Shown one piece after another: positions 49,930 through 63,400 of a DNA stretch of 64,000 nucleotides. Origin of the DNA: Casuarius casuarius (taxonomy: Eukaryota > Chordata > Aves > Casuariiformes > Casuariidae); NCBI GenBank assembly GCA_003342895.1, contig PTFA01000081.1:186001-250000 (forward strand). The letters are read 5' to 3'. Each line of letters begins with the position of its first letter. The first letter of the stretch is position 1. The position numbers and the translations under genes were made by a program. The notes beneath the pieces are model-generated. The model saw only the letters and a program-made list of their open reading frames with translations. It made no database searches and was not told the DNA's origin.

Positions 49930-50335
49930 AGCGTGTTACACCCAGGCAACGCTCACTGGCACCATCGGTACGGGACTTTGCTGGGCACGCTCTTCAGTTA
50001 GCGGCAGTTCGGACAGCCAGCGTAGCAAGGAGGCATCCACCGGAGGAGGACTGCCCGGGCACAGAATGAGCACGGTGCCATTACACACTATCCTCTCCCA
50101 AGGCGGACTCAGCTTGCTAAAAAGGATGCGCGGATGAGGCTCGCGGTCCCCAGCTGCAACGGGCTGTTGGCAGCCTGTGTGATTTAGAGCAGTCTGGATG
50201 TATGTTATGTGGGAGCCATCACGCTGCTATCCCGAGACCGGGGCAGAGCATCACAAAAGTGGCTCAAAGCCACAAATCCTTCCAACACCCTCTTGATTCG
50301 TGACGTGCACTTGTTGATCACCACCCGGGATCAGG
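49930..50335. promoter_or_regulatory. Small CpG-island-like segment
   Basis: By hand count about 17 CpG dinucleotides fall in the first ~235 bp and about 6 more in the next 170 bp, against a CpG-poor background. GC content is clearly above 50 percent in the first part and CpG frequency is near that expected, satisfying the classical island criteria over 200 bp. It contains CGGTACGG, GCCCGGGC-like and GCGCGG motifs. No TATA box or first exon is evident. The plus frame at 49,862-50,137 (91 codons) matches no family. It could be an alternative or lncRNA promoter, an orphan island, or a GC-rich old repeat. Confidence 0.35.
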
Positions 50336-50584
50336 GCCACAAGCACAAAGCAGATTCACTCTATTGATTTAAAATTTAGACATCCAGAACACAAATTTTA
50401 TTCAAAATGGAAATAGGCCAGGACAACAAAACACCAACATAAAGAAGAAAGAGTATTGTGTGGGATTTTATAGTTGGTCAGGAACTCAGCTTTATAGTTT
50501 CTCTGAAAAACAGCACTATCAGCAAATGCACCCTACAGTGTGAGGGCATCGGCTCTAAACTAACTCAGAGGGAAGTGCAAATCT

Positions 50585-50880
50585 ATTAAGTCAACACCAG
50601 TTGTCTCTGACCTATTTAGTCCTTATCTGCCCACAAGCTTACCCTGATTTACTTAAAGCAGTTTATCCAGGCTGAGCTAAGCCCCTGTTACTAATTGAAT
50701 AGCACCCTGTTTCAGTTTGGCCTAAATGTCTTAAACTCAGCTAAAAAAGTCCAGTTTAAAAAGAAACAAAGTGTCTACACAGCTATCCATATTGCTTTAA
50801 CTAAGCTGTTTTAAAATTGAATGTTAAATTAATCTGCATTAATTGAATCCCCTTAATTAAGGTGCACGCTTGAGCCAAGG
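50585..50880. repeat. Old sauropsid interspersed repeat
   Basis: The run aaagtgtctacacagctatc, then attgctttaactaagctgtt and ttaaaattgaatgttaaatt follows an element I know from turtle, crocodilian and bird DNA. That element reads AGTGTCCACACAGGG, then TTGCACTGGTTTAACTAAACCGG, then TTTTAAAATTGAACTTTAATTAAACCGGTGCA. The preceding ccctgtttcagtttggccta matches its GTTTCGGTTTAGCTTAAG side. The copy is diverged by substitutions and small indels. Its class is uncertain; a non-autonomous DNA transposon is plausible. Confidence 0.6.
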
Positions 50881-53800
50881 ATATTGTCTATCTGTGTGCT
50901 GACCAAGGACCTGGTTAACCAGCATGACCCAAAGTAAATCCGGTGGGCAAAAGACCCCTCACATCCCTACTGCTTCTCTTCTGTTTTGCTTCCAGGCATC
51001 AGAACCATAAAGCCTCCAGGTCCACTGAAGTGTGCTGAACCTTGATCCTGGAAGTGCTGTCACACAGAGTGAAAATGAGGTACGTGAAGGCATGAATAAT
51101 GTATATCACATTGCGCCATATAGCTCCATAGCATGCAAATGTCAAGAACTGGATTGTCAGCACAATATTCAGCCCTGTTCATAGGCTGGATATAGTACTA
51201 GGTACTGTTCTTTATTTTTCTTCATTCAATATCACAAATGTGCCCTAGGGAAGTTAACAGTTAAGGTCAAAATACTGAGAAATGCCCACTGACTTCAGGA
51301 ACAAAACCTGAGTCAGTCCAGGCTGGGCCAAGGAATCCATCCGGGCTCTAGTATAACACCACCTGTCTCACCCCAGCACTGACATTCAGCAGACAAGGAG
51401 ATCCACCTCCTTTCTGACCTCTTATCCACGTTTCCCAAAGGCTGACATTTTCCCAGATTCATTGCACTGTGTTCCTTCCCCTCAAACACTAGCTGTGTTC
51501 TCGTCCTTCCTCCGTTACAGTAACCTCCTCCTTCCCAGCTTACCCCACGAGGTCACCGCCAGCTTCTTTCCGCTCAACATGTGCTTCTGCTAGCAGCTTC
51601 CCAAATCTCTGCACTGCCTTTTCAGCCATCTACAGGACACCCCAGACTCTTTCAAATCCCTCAGCAACTGCGTTGCTGCCCACATATAGGCTCAGGGAGG
51701 AAAAAAATAACAGAACAGAAATCGTCAGGAAAAAATGTTGTGGAGGGGGAGGAGAGGTTCCACATTTTTCATCTTCCTCATTTTTCTGATCTTACTTCTT
51801 CTTATTCCCAGCGTGTCTTGCTCCCATCCCAGCTCTCCCCATAACCACTGTTAATTCCTTGCTCACATGAGTACTCCAAGCTTGCTGGGAGAGCCGGCTT
51901 TAGGGGCAAACACTGCTAGGCCCTATGCCACATGAGGTCTCAAATTACATTGCCAGGCAAGCCACAACATCGTAATGGGAAGAAGTAATGGCCCACATCT
52001 TAGGCTCCTTAGTCCCATAAGTTTAGTGCTACCTCTGGTTGCAGGAATAAGCGTTTTCTCTTTCTCTGTAGCTTCCCGGTCACTCTGTAAACTGCTGCTC
52101 ACATTTCTTCCCTTTCATTGGGGACACTCCTACAAACCAGGCTCACATGCATGATGGCAGTCTGCTGCTCTAGGATCTACTACCTCCTTTCACCTGCAGA
52201 GCCCGATTCCTCATTTAGGGACAAATTCTGCCTGCTCCTCTGCAGGCCCAAAGGGAATCCGGAAAGAAGAGCCAGCGTGGTTCCTCTGTGTACACAGGAC
52301 ATGATTTGTAAAAGACCAGGGCAAGTTCAGCAGTCCTCCAACCCTCTGCCACGTGGCATATTTGAAGGCCAGGTTTGTAAGGTCACTGTGAAAAGAGGAG
52401 GCCAGGAGAGACAAGACTGTTGAGGTGACCCTTCCTGTTGTTACTCAGGCAAAACTCCTCTGTTTAGGAGGTGTCTACCTCTGAAGAACAGACACATTCT
52501 TCAAGTACAGGCCTCTTGTTTTCTGTTTGCAATGTGCATTTTCACAGCTGTAAATTGCTCTGCACATTAGTCAGGTGCATAATTAATAAATAAAAATACT
52601 AACTGGATGCTGGTTCCATCTGGCAGGCGCTGCAGAGCTCAGCCCTCGGAGTGGTTCGGTAATGCTATCAGGCACGCGCTCACCAATCAGACACCATCAG
52701 GCCACTCCAGGGCTGGTGGTATCAGACAGTCTGGGCAGCACAACAGGCGCAAGCAGGGGCGGGGTTTGCTGTTCAGAAAGCTGCTAGATTTATTTAGTAT
52801 CATATAAAAGCTCTTAAAAAAAAAACTTCCTTTCTCTTAACTGCCTGCCAAGAAATTACTTGGGGGAATGGGGAAAATGCTCTTTAAAAGGCTATTAAAT
52901 GTTATTGTTAAAAGAAAAAGGTGCCCATAATGTGATGCCTTCCCCAGAGCAGTTCTCTCCTCTCCCCAGAACAGCATCTCAGCCTTCTGTTTGTTTTGCA
53001 CTACCAAACCGAAGTTGACACTGTGGCTCATGATAAATTGGTGCTTGATGTCATTGCCAATGCTAATAGTTCTCCTAAAGCAGACTACTTGGTTTTATAA
53101 TTGCTACAGTAGCTACATCAGGAACTCACGAAACAATTTTAACCCTTTCACTATCTCAGAGGAAGAAAACTCCCTTCTTCCTTCAAGTATTTGGGTGAGA
53201 AATTTGGTTAAATAATACTCAACTATTGTTTGTTTATTGCTGCATGTACGAGTAGAATAACAGAATTGCCTACAGGCAAGAACTGACCCTGTGAGGGTGG
53301 AAGTTTGCAGGAATTATACTTTATCCAGTTCAGAGTTGCCACATCCCAAGATCATGAGCATTACAAATTACTGCAGATCAAAATTTCACAGCAAGCATCC
53401 CGTATCATCTTTAATCATTGCCTCCCTCACGTCTCCAGCTCTGGGGAAGTTTGAGTTGATCTGAGGCTGGTATTCCAGGCCAAACCTATTGAATACACTA
53501 CATACAAAGCAGTTTATTCAAACTGCTACAAACACAGTTAAGCTCACCAGTAAGAAAGAAAACCTGGAATTTATAACATTTGGCAGCTTTGGGCACCTGA
53601 TCTGTTTGTGTATAAGTATGCAAATGGTGCATACATACCTACACAAAGGCTAGAAAGGTCTTTTCTGCCTGGTTCCAGAGCTCAGTGCCCTTCCCACAGC
53701 AGTTGGTGAGCTGGCACCAGCTCTAACACTTGACTCAGATTGGATCTGAATTTATTACACTGTTTTAAGCAGACCAAAAACCATAGCAAAAGAAACAGAA

Positions 53801-54285
53801 GGCCCTGATTTCACATCCTTGGCACTGATTTGACAACAGGCAGATCTTTTTCAGCACTGGGGTTGCTGTCTTACTGACAGGAAAGTAAGAAAGAACTGAT
53901 TTTTCAATTATTTGGTTTCAAAAGCCTAGTAATGTTTAAGTCGGCACCTGCTGTACATACAGCCCCCGGGTGACATCACAGCTTTGAGGTTCAGTGTTGA
54001 GTGTGGAAGTTATTACGGTGGGTGGGGAAGAGGGAAGCAGTCATTTTAGAAATCAGACTGACAGCTAGCACTCTGAACGGCAGTTACCGGTAGCTGTCCC
54101 GGCTTTGAACTGCAATCGTTCTGTTTAAAGTTAGATCAGGAGTATAAACTCCCCATCCCGCTTTAAGCTTTTTTAATAAAAATTCAAAGTGAAGAGCTGT
54201 CATAGCCCTGAGTAAAAGCAACTGAAAGAGCTACAGCTGGCTACAAGTCTGGAGAAAGGAAATTTTCTTGTTAAATTTCCGACAG
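50881..54285. other. Unique-looking non-coding DNA
   Basis: No recognised genes. The plus frame at 52,118-52,423 (101 codons) and a minus frame at 52,211-52,414 overlap. The plus frame at 51,581-51,844 is Ser/Leu/Pro/Gln-rich. None has a family motif. Confidence 0.5.
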
Positions 54286-54370
54286 TGGTGGGAAGAAAAC
54301 AAGAAAAGGAAAAGAAAAAAAAAACAGAAAACTTGGAGGGGGCAAAGGGTCAAAAAGAAAAAGAGAGGGA
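54286..54370 (+). repeat. Purine-rich low-complexity tract
   Basis: About 85 bp are almost entirely purine on the plus strand, including an A run within gaaaaggaaaagaaaaaaaa. Polypurine stretches of this kind are common in vertebrate introns and can form triplex DNA. No function is implied. Confidence 0.8.
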
Positions 54371-57311
54371 CTAGTTCAATTTGTTGTTGTTAGAGGACAT
54401 ACATAATTACCAGCACTTTGAATGCCACTTGTATATACAGTAAACCTTTCAACATCAATACACTCAGATTCTGGCCAGCCTTGTACCCTCCAGGTAAACA
54501 AATTGTCCCAATCCCAATATCACGGGAAAACCACAAAGATACCCTCTATCAACACTACCAGTGGGATGCCAGATGAAGGGAGAAACTCCAGCCTGATACC
54601 AGAATCAGGCTTGCTTTTTTCTTCCCGCCCCTCGCAGGGCTCTCACGAAGCACAGCCGTGCGGAGCGATGGGTGCTGTGTACTGCCGATGCCTGCAGGAG
54701 CGCATGGAATTACCTGTTCTGGGAGCGGCTACATGAGGATGTGAAGTTCAAATGAGTGTAACAGCTGCAAAATACTGTACGTTAAAAAAAGAGAAATAAT
54801 GAAACCCCAGGGTTATCCCTTTAACAGCTCTTATTTTTTATTTGAAAAACTTAATCGGGAATTTTTATTATTCCCAAATAGTGTTTTAAAATAAAAGACA
54901 ATCCCTTCCAAGCTGCCTTTGGCATATACTGCCGAAACTTGCAGATGGAAAGTATTCTTGCAGACAGTGCTTCCTAATCCTTCCAGGAGTTGGAGTAGTG
55001 GCAAGGAAACCTCTGCGGTAAAACAACGGGAGCAGAGGTCCTGTAGGACAAGAAGATGATGAATTCCAAGGGAGCAAGAAGAGCAAAACATCAGAGGAAG
55101 AGATTCTGGATTAAGGAAGCAGAACTGCTGCAGAAAGGGAAGTCTTATGGGAAAACAGAATAGCAAGAGAGGTAGGGCACAGCAGAGGAAAAGCGCAGGG
55201 TGGCAGAGCCGGAGGGCCAAATGTGTAGATAGCTCTTGCAATCTTAGAAATGGAATTGCAGTAAAAGGGCCAGGAGGAGAAGAATATAAAGGCAGTGAAT
55301 CTGCAGGAAGGTTATATCTGCTAATTTCTAACATGAAGTTTACAACCAGGAAAAATCTCTAAGACAGGCCTGGCCATATCTCAGAGCTGCCATACCATCA
55401 CAAACTACTTGAGGTTCACTCTTGGGGTTGACAGCCACGGTCTATTATGTCGGTAATCTTCTATATGAAATCTTCATCAAGTTCCTGTGCTATGCTCATC
55501 ACTAGTATCTGGGCCATCACAAGTCAGATCTAAATTGACAAGCAGCAGCTACCCCTGGATCAGAGCAGCAAAGTTTCCTGATTCACCCTCTGTTTTCCTC
55601 CACCCATTTCTCCCAAAATTTCCTCTTCTGGGCTGCTGTTTTCTAAGGCTTGTCTCTACTTAAAGGTCATTGTTTTTGGAAGCTTCAATAAAAACAACTA
55701 AAGTTCTTCCCAAAAAAAGCAGAGAGAAATGTATATATACATCTTTATGGAAAAAAACGCAGCTTTTAGTAGATTTAAACAGATGTGGAAACAAATTGAT
55801 CACCAAAGAAAGATGAAATCTGAATTGAAAATTGGCTTTGCTAAGGAAAAGTGTCTTGAAGTACTCATGCCAACACTGGTTTTGATTTCACCAAATTAGA
55901 AGCCTATATTATAAAGTTATAAACGTACATAAAGCATATTCTCTCTGACTATTTAGTAACCCTTTAAAACTAGCTGCTAAGGCAGAATCCATTTTACCAC
56001 AGCTGGCTAACTTAGGACAGCAGCCAAAGAGTGACATATGTCACAGTCCTGAAATAGCTCTAAATTAGTTGACATGAATATTGCTGACAGTGAAACCTCA
56101 GGAACACATGGTGCAGCACAGGCCTGACAAGCTGCTTGACTCCTTGGACAGGTTTCGCAAGCGATGCTATGGTCTGCACTGCCGCTGCTAAATATTCTTG
56201 TAGGCTGAAACTAACTTCTGGCTGAAGATCAGCAGCGCCAGCGCGGATGTGGAGTTGGCTGTTCCCACATGGGCAGCCTCCCGGTAGGGCGGAGGCAAGG
56301 GTTCCTGTGTAGCCCAGCTCTTGAACGTTGAGACCTTGTTCTGCCTCCGACTTGACTTTGAGTTCAAGTCAAAGCTTACACGTGCAGTAATCTTTTGACC
56401 TTGTATTTTTGCATAGTGTTAAACCATAGGTTCAAAAGATAAATTTCCTGCCTGTATCATATGTATAAATATATATATGGGTATCTATTTAGATACAGAC
56501 CTAGATACGAGGCTAAGGAAGACCCAAATGCATGTACAGCAGATTATAGATAATTGCTGTTCATTTACTGATCCTTACCCCCCACAGAACTGTGTAAGTT
56601 AATGAGCTCTGAAATACGAGTTTCAAAAAAACTTTCATTTCAATAATATTATACACCCTCAGGCTCCTATTAAACTTTTTTGCAACAATAACACCATTCA
56701 AACCAACATTCATATGTGAATTACAGTGATACTGCACCACAGGAAAATGCAGAGAAAATTAAATAGAAAAGAAAGCACAGTTTTTAGTTAGCTAGTTATT
56801 CGAAATACATTCAAATTAATACGCAACAACTCCTAGGAATGGGTGAATGGCCTCCAATAAAATCAGAACCTGCCTGCCCTTTTACCATATACATGAAAGG
56901 AGCAGCTAGGAAACAGAAATATCACAGGACTTATTTCTCAGAATTTCTGCCCTGCTCAAAACACAGGGCGTACGAACGAGCCTTCTTGAGCGACATTCTG
57001 TCAGGTTCTTAGTCTCATCACACTCCCAAAGAGATAGGTACACACACCCTGCTCATCAGCAGAATTTGTACCTGAGATCCCAAGGCTAGCCTTAACCTAA
57101 GCCAATACGTGACCCAGCCAGGAGAGACCCATGCACTGAACTGTACTGTTTTCAATTTTACCCTAGACTGCGTCAAAGCCTGCTCAAGTGTTGCTACAAA
57201 TGCTGTGCAGATATGTGTCTCAAGGAATCCCATGCATTGGATTTTCAAAAATACCTGACTTACAAATTTATCCCCGGTGCAGATGGGTGAACCTTGCACA
57301 CACAAGCTATG
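54371..57311. other. Non-coding DNA including the longest open frame
   Basis: The longest open frame in the window (54,831-55,334, minus, 167 codons) lies here. It is dominated by Leu, Ser, Pro, Phe and Cys because the plus strand is purine-rich over this interval. A second minus frame (54,886-55,086) is open in another register, which argues against coding. An AT repeat-like tract and a short inverted motif (gtatctatttagatac) lie at 56,462-56,496. Confidence 0.5.
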
Positions 57312-57435
57312 CAGGGCCAAGTTTTTAAAGCTCGTTAGGAACTTAAACAAGAAAGTTAACACCTAGTGAAATTCAAAAAACTCAGTGGAACTCAATCAGA
57401 AGAAGGTACGTAGGCACTTCTGAAACTCTGCTTAG
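57312..57435. repeat. Palindromic-type interspersed repeat
   Basis: The order is gggccaagtttttaaagctc, ttaggaacttaaac, acacctagtgaaattcaaaa, aactcagtggaactcaatca, then gtaggcacttctgaaac. This follows a familiar sauropsid repeat: GGGCCAGATTTTTAAAGG, TTAGGCGCCTAAA, GCCTAGTGGGATTTTCAAAA, CTCCATTGAAATCAATGGGA, TTAGGCACCTTTGAAA. Order and spacing are well preserved, so this is the best example of that class here. MITE-like origin is inferred. Confidence 0.65.
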
Positions 57436-60400
57436 GCATACTGACATATTAATACATTTCAAAATACGACTTTAGAACACTTTAGAAAACCTGCCTTTCA
57501 TGTTTTTACACCATTAATGTCTGCACATAGATTTGGATACTTATGCAGAAAGCTACATTCCAACAATATTAGCTTCATGAATAAAGAAGGGTAAAAAACA
57601 AAATTATGGATCCTTCTATACCTCAGCTTCAAGAAGTTTGAATTTTGATCCCAGTCCAAATATCATCTGAATTCACCTCCATGCATCAACTTCTGTGCTG
57701 GAGCCCTTACTGAAGCCTCATGCTACAACACTGTAAGTAGAATCCAAGATTTCCAAAGGCAAGGCTTGTAAACTAAGCTTACAAAAGGAATTGAGATCTG
57801 CCCTCTAATTAGTGCCTCATGTTTTAAACCTCCAGATTACAGGTGTATATTTTGCCTATGAGCCTTTAAGGTGTTCTGCCTGCAACACGGGACCAGGGTA
57901 GTTCCTCCCTATTTTGATTATTTGGCCTTGGATCTCTCTGATTCATAGAATAAAGTAAATGAGAGTGAAGTAAATTTTTAAAAGGCTCTGTTATTCCTGT
58001 CTAAGCTAATTGTGTAATCCAGTTCTGCGCAATAACAATCACATACGTTTTCTGTACTGGGTTCAGCCTTATACACAAAACCTTTTCAACACAGTTCTTT
58101 TAATATCCCTGTGCCTACACAATTCCAGTGCAATCCAACAGAGTGGGCCGGCCAACTCACAACTGGTGGCTGTTGATTTTTTTGTTTGTTTATTTGCAGA
58201 TCATCAAGAGCATGTGAAGAGTGGGTATGTGTGAAAAGAACTGCAGACTGAGCAGCTTAAAATTGGATTGCTTGAGCAAAAAACACTCTTTCCTGTTTGA
58301 AATTATTCAGGACTGAATCCTGACCTCAAGGTAAAGAAGACAAAACTGGATTTGAAGAGGAGGAGATCTTCAGCTGGTTATAGGAACAGATTCTCCCTTC
58401 TCAAGTTAAAGGGCACTGAAAACATCACTCTGCACTGCAGCCCTGTAGCTGTTGCTTCCTTGGAATAATGGGTGGTCAGAGAACCACTGTGGCTTGAAAA
58501 TAAATCTATAAAGATTTTAAATGCTCTGTTTTCCCAGCAAAGGACTATGTTAGCTTCACAGTGAATGATAAACATGGTATCTCAGAGTACACTGTTACAG
58601 GAAAGAATCTCCAAACTGAAATCAGAGCATTTTTGGTTTAGAAGTCCTGAACAGCCTCAGTGGGCTTCATCTCCACTGACAGGTGAAGCACAGCTTGGAA
58701 AGCCCACCAGACAAAAGGTGAAAGCATGCCCTCAACCTTTGCTCGCCACACTGATGGCAATTCGTGAAGCCAGAAGCTACTTCTGTATGGAAGAAGAGCT
58801 GAAGAATATATGCAGGAGGACTGGATGTTTCAGTCCAGCCCTGAAGCTCAGCCTTCTCTGAGGCCCTCCACTCTGGTGACATGAATAAAAATTTAGTCAT
58901 ATGCTACGAGAGTGAACAAGGTCAAGCTCTTCCCCACCTCTCCTCTAGTGAGTTCTGGAGCTGGAGCTAAGGCAGCTTCTTGAGTGCAAGCTTGACAATT
59001 TACAGCATGGATATTGGGTGAGTCTTGAAACACATGGCATGGACTACAATTAACTGAGAGCATGGACTACAGCCTGAGGGATTCTTCCGAGGTGAAGGCA
59101 TGTTAGTACAATTCTGAAGTCCAGGCGTTTCCTAACAGTGCTCTTTAATAAGATTGAGAAGACCTATCAGAAAATGTGAGATGACTGTGGATAAATAGTT
59201 CGTACTGCTGAATACCAACGCATTTAATGAAAAATTTCCCGTAATAGAAAAAATTTCCATGCCCCATACTTCTCAGTAACTACTTTTGTACAATTGTACC
59301 CATTTAATAGCAATTGTCATTAAGCGATTTTCTATTTAACATCAACTGAAAATCACTTATTTCCTGCTCCAAACAGTAATTAATGCCAATTATTTTACGC
59401 AGCACCACGCACTGGTACAGATTTTTCAATTTTCCACTCAGCTTCTCTATATTATTTTTATTTTTTAGTTTAATTTCATTGTTTGCAACTACTTGAAACA
59501 AGAGACTTTAGCGGTGAATTTATCATTTTTGGCAAAAAAATAATGGAAAATATCCAACTATTACAGCAACAGGAACTATATCACCAAGAGAGTAAGAAGG
59601 ATGAATCATTGTCTTGCTAGTTTTGATTTCAACTTAAGGAAGGTCAATACTCTTAACAGAAAATCCAAGACAATATTGTATTAAACTGAAGTGCATATAT
59701 GCCTTTTTTATGCTACAACATACAGACCTCTTACACTGCTCTCTAGCTGTGACAAGGTGGCAAATTTGAGACCCTCCAGCACTACCTCCTCTCCTGATGG
59801 TAGTAAATGGTAGGCCTTGAAGATTGCTTGGTTGCAAGCTCAAGGTCAGAGCTCTGATGTGCAGTGAAGGATAAAGGAGATGATTCTAGAAGAGTTAATG
59901 CCTTGCTTTGACTTAGCTGTGGTCTAACTTGCTAAAGGCTGAGGAAGGACAAAAATCAAACCTAGCTGAAAATTTTCTGTCAGTGTTGTTTACAATTTTT
60001 TTTTCAATAAAATGGATTTCATTGTTGCATTTAATGGAAAGAAACTTCTGGTTTTTTGAACATGAACAAATACTTGGTTTTTGTTTTGCTGACGAAAATG
60101 AAGACATCTTCATTTTTATGAAGTTTTTAGAGGAAAAATGTATTTTCCCAGTTTGCTGCAGATGGATGTTGTATATTCCTCTTCATGACAGTTAGTGGCT
60201 GCTGATACTTCACAATCATTAACTCCACCCTGATCTACTGTTGTCTCCTCTACACTGACTTACACAAGAACCAGAAGAAAATACTCCAGACAATGTCTTC
60301 TGCAGCAGAGGCTTTGAACTAAAGACTATCTCCCTAATCCACATATTGCTTGCAGAATTTCACCCTCCATTACTAATAATAGAAATACTTTCTTCAGAAA

Positions 60401-63400
60401 GTTTTTTTAATCAAATAACAAAACTATAGACCCATTTTTTATTATTGTGGCTAACATCCAAAAACACACTCTCTGTCAATGGTGTTGAATTTAGCATTTT
60501 TGTGATAAAGCTCTTTGAGCTCCTTTTCAAATAAACACGTACAGCTTTAAATGAATAAATCATGCAAATACATGTTAATGTATACATAAATTAACACAAC
60601 ATAATAAGGAAAACGAAGAAACAAGATTACAAATTTTCTGCACCTCCAAAATATGAGAGTGATATTTGCTTTAGAAAGAACAAACTCATTTAGAGGAAAA
60701 GCTTATATAGATCCAAACAAACCCAAATCACCAATGAAAACTAATTTTATGTTCAGCAAAGAAGGAAGATGTGCTTCCCACTACAATAGACAAAATCCAA
60801 TTAAATTAGGCAAACGTAAAAACACAGAAACAAAATTTAATTTAGTAAATAAAATCTCAGAGCTGAATTCTGCTGTCCATTCTGTGTTCATAACCCTCAC
60901 AAAACAAGCAGGGGATTCTGGAGAAGCATATTCGATGAGTATGAAGAACAGGGGCAGTCAACAGGAGAACCTGTTTCAAAGAGTCAAGTTTTCAGATAGA
61001 CTTTTAATACAATGTATGTATTTCCTTCTCCCTGACTCTCTATTTCTTCCTTTCTTTTTCAACCTTGAAAGCTTTTAAATTAAGACAAAAACTAGCATTT
61101 GGAGAATACTGCTCAAAAGACTATGTCTCAATAAGCATGCCTCATATCTATGTCTTCTTATGCAACGGGATGGATTTTCAAAGCATTCCTCCTTTGCCTA
61201 ACTCTCTTCTCACTAAGGTGAAGGATCCTGCCTTTCAGTGGATACAGAATTAATGATTACTGGGTGATTTTGAAAATCCTGCCCAATATTTTCTGTTGCC
61301 TCTCTTACCAACAAACTGCTGTTACTACAAGGGTCAGAGGTCTGTGGTTTGTAAGGTTACAAAGAAGTTCTGACATTGTCCAAGAAACATAGACAGTAAT
61401 TTTCTGAGATAAATCCAGACTCCACTACAATACTGCCAAGTATTAAAGAAAAACACCTCCTGATACATGGTCTATGATGCTGCTTATTACCAGATATTCA
61501 GGGCTTCATTTATTAGTATCAAGCATATTCTGACAAATGATATTCAATTAGGAAAAAACAAGTTTCTGCTGAATTGGTTCTAGCTTTCTGTTCACAAGAA
61601 ACGACTTGTATAATAAAGACAACCTACACATCAGAAATGTTCAACAGAAACATTTGCTTAAATCAGCTGTCTTTCACCCTAAACAACCTTCTTGAAAGGA
61701 GCAGAAAATTCAACTTAAGATTCCCTCATAGTCATTTGAAGATGGAAGGTTTTATAGTAGGCAAGCAGAGCACAAAGTAAGGACACCTATCTGATGCATC
61801 TCATCTGTCTAATGCATTTGCCAGACTCTTATCACTGCACCTAGATGCCACAAGTGACTCCATTTACTAGTCAGTTTTGATACATGGACTCATAATGTGA
61901 TTCTCCACATTACCACTTTAAATATCTGACTGCTTATCTGGGCTGACAACCCTCTTAGAACCAACTCATTCTTCGCAGTTACCTGAACCCTGGCCCCTTC
62001 CCTAAGTGAGAGCGCAAACAGAGCGGATTTTTGTTTGCAAGTCTCATGCCCACGAAGGCTTCAATACACTGCCATCCCCAGTGTGTCAGCCTTTAAGTAG
62101 ATGCATGTTGTTACCTTAGGATCCAATTCAGCATCCAAATACCATAAGTGGCAAAACTCTTTCTATATGAAATGTTAGCAGTTCAGATTCTGGATCGCTT
62201 CTTTTGATACAAACAAACTTCTTTTGGCTAAAAACAAACACAAACCAATAAGGTTCTGCCCTCCAAATCACCCAGCTTCCTATCACTTCTTTTGTTGTCC
62301 AAAGCTAATATTGACATGTCAGAAATGTTAAAATATATTTGTTCTTCAATACAAAGAATATACAATTTCCTGACAGATTTCAGTCCTGAACTGTCAACAA
62401 AAATATCAGTACAATAAAGCTGCAGAGTTAACAACCCATTCTGTGATTCCTGGAGATGTCACTAGTTATTATAAATGACTTTCCAGTTAATTACCTGTTT
62501 TGAAAATTAAGGAGATTGGGGGTTCACAGCTGCTCCAATAAGTAGCCTCAGTGCCCGCCTCATCCCATTGAGTATGATAAATAATATATTCTCTACCACC
62601 CAGACTGCCAGACAGTGGCTGTGTCAAACTCCTCAGAGAGCACACTTTGTCTGCCATGTGTTACGGGCAACATTTATGACAAAAGTAGAAATTAGATGGT
62701 GGTTAATCTTGCTTCTCTGTGTCCCATGTGGGGCACAAGCACAGTTGTAGTGTGGTTTGCTGGATGACAGTCAGAAAAAATGATCTCAGCAAATTGTGTG
62801 TGCATCAGGATACAGCATGGGGAATGGGCTTAGGAAATTATGTTTGGTGAATTGGGCAACGAGGTAGTCTCTTAAAAGAGAAATGAGGTGACGGAAGAGC
62901 AAATTTTATTTCCCCTTGAAAAAAAAAGCAAGGTTTACATTACAGTTAGACCACAGTGAAGAAGAATAAAATCATACTGCTCTGGGGTTTTTAATTTGCT
63001 TCTTATTGCTGCTTAGACTATTTAGCTTCCAGATCATAATAAACTCTGTTATAACGACAGCACCAAAAGATGTATCCAGCTTATAAAAATACTACCAAAG
63101 TAATAGCAGTAAGTTCTGCATTATGTTTCCTGTAAAATGCAAAAGGAATGATTTTCATTTCACTTACATAGGTATAAACAAGGTAAATTTGATAGTCACA
63201 GAAGACTGACAAATTAAGGTGAGTGAGATCAGAACTAGACTTACATGTACACTGTCATCACACCATCACAACACAGGACACAAATCAAAGGTTTGCCTGG
63301 AGAGAAACTCTGAGATAGTCCCCAATAAGTCTTATCTGCTGCTAAATGAGATTTGATTCAGCTTGCAAAGTAACTTAAAGCCAACCCCCAGCTGTGATTT

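Noticed and set aside
54831..55334. Longest open frame in the window (167 codons, minus strand) as a gene
   Set aside because: Leu/Ser/Pro/Phe/Cys-rich product of a purine-rich plus strand, a second register is open in the same interval, and there is no domain, homologue or splice context.
57930..57960. CR1 3' tail suggested by ctgattcatagaataaag
   Set aside because: No adjoining CR1 3' UTR sequence; a short AT-rich match is not enough.
60653..61078. 141-codon plus-strand frame as a small protein
   Set aside because: Lys/Asn/Ser-rich composition as expected of A-rich DNA, and no recognisable motif or supporting signals.
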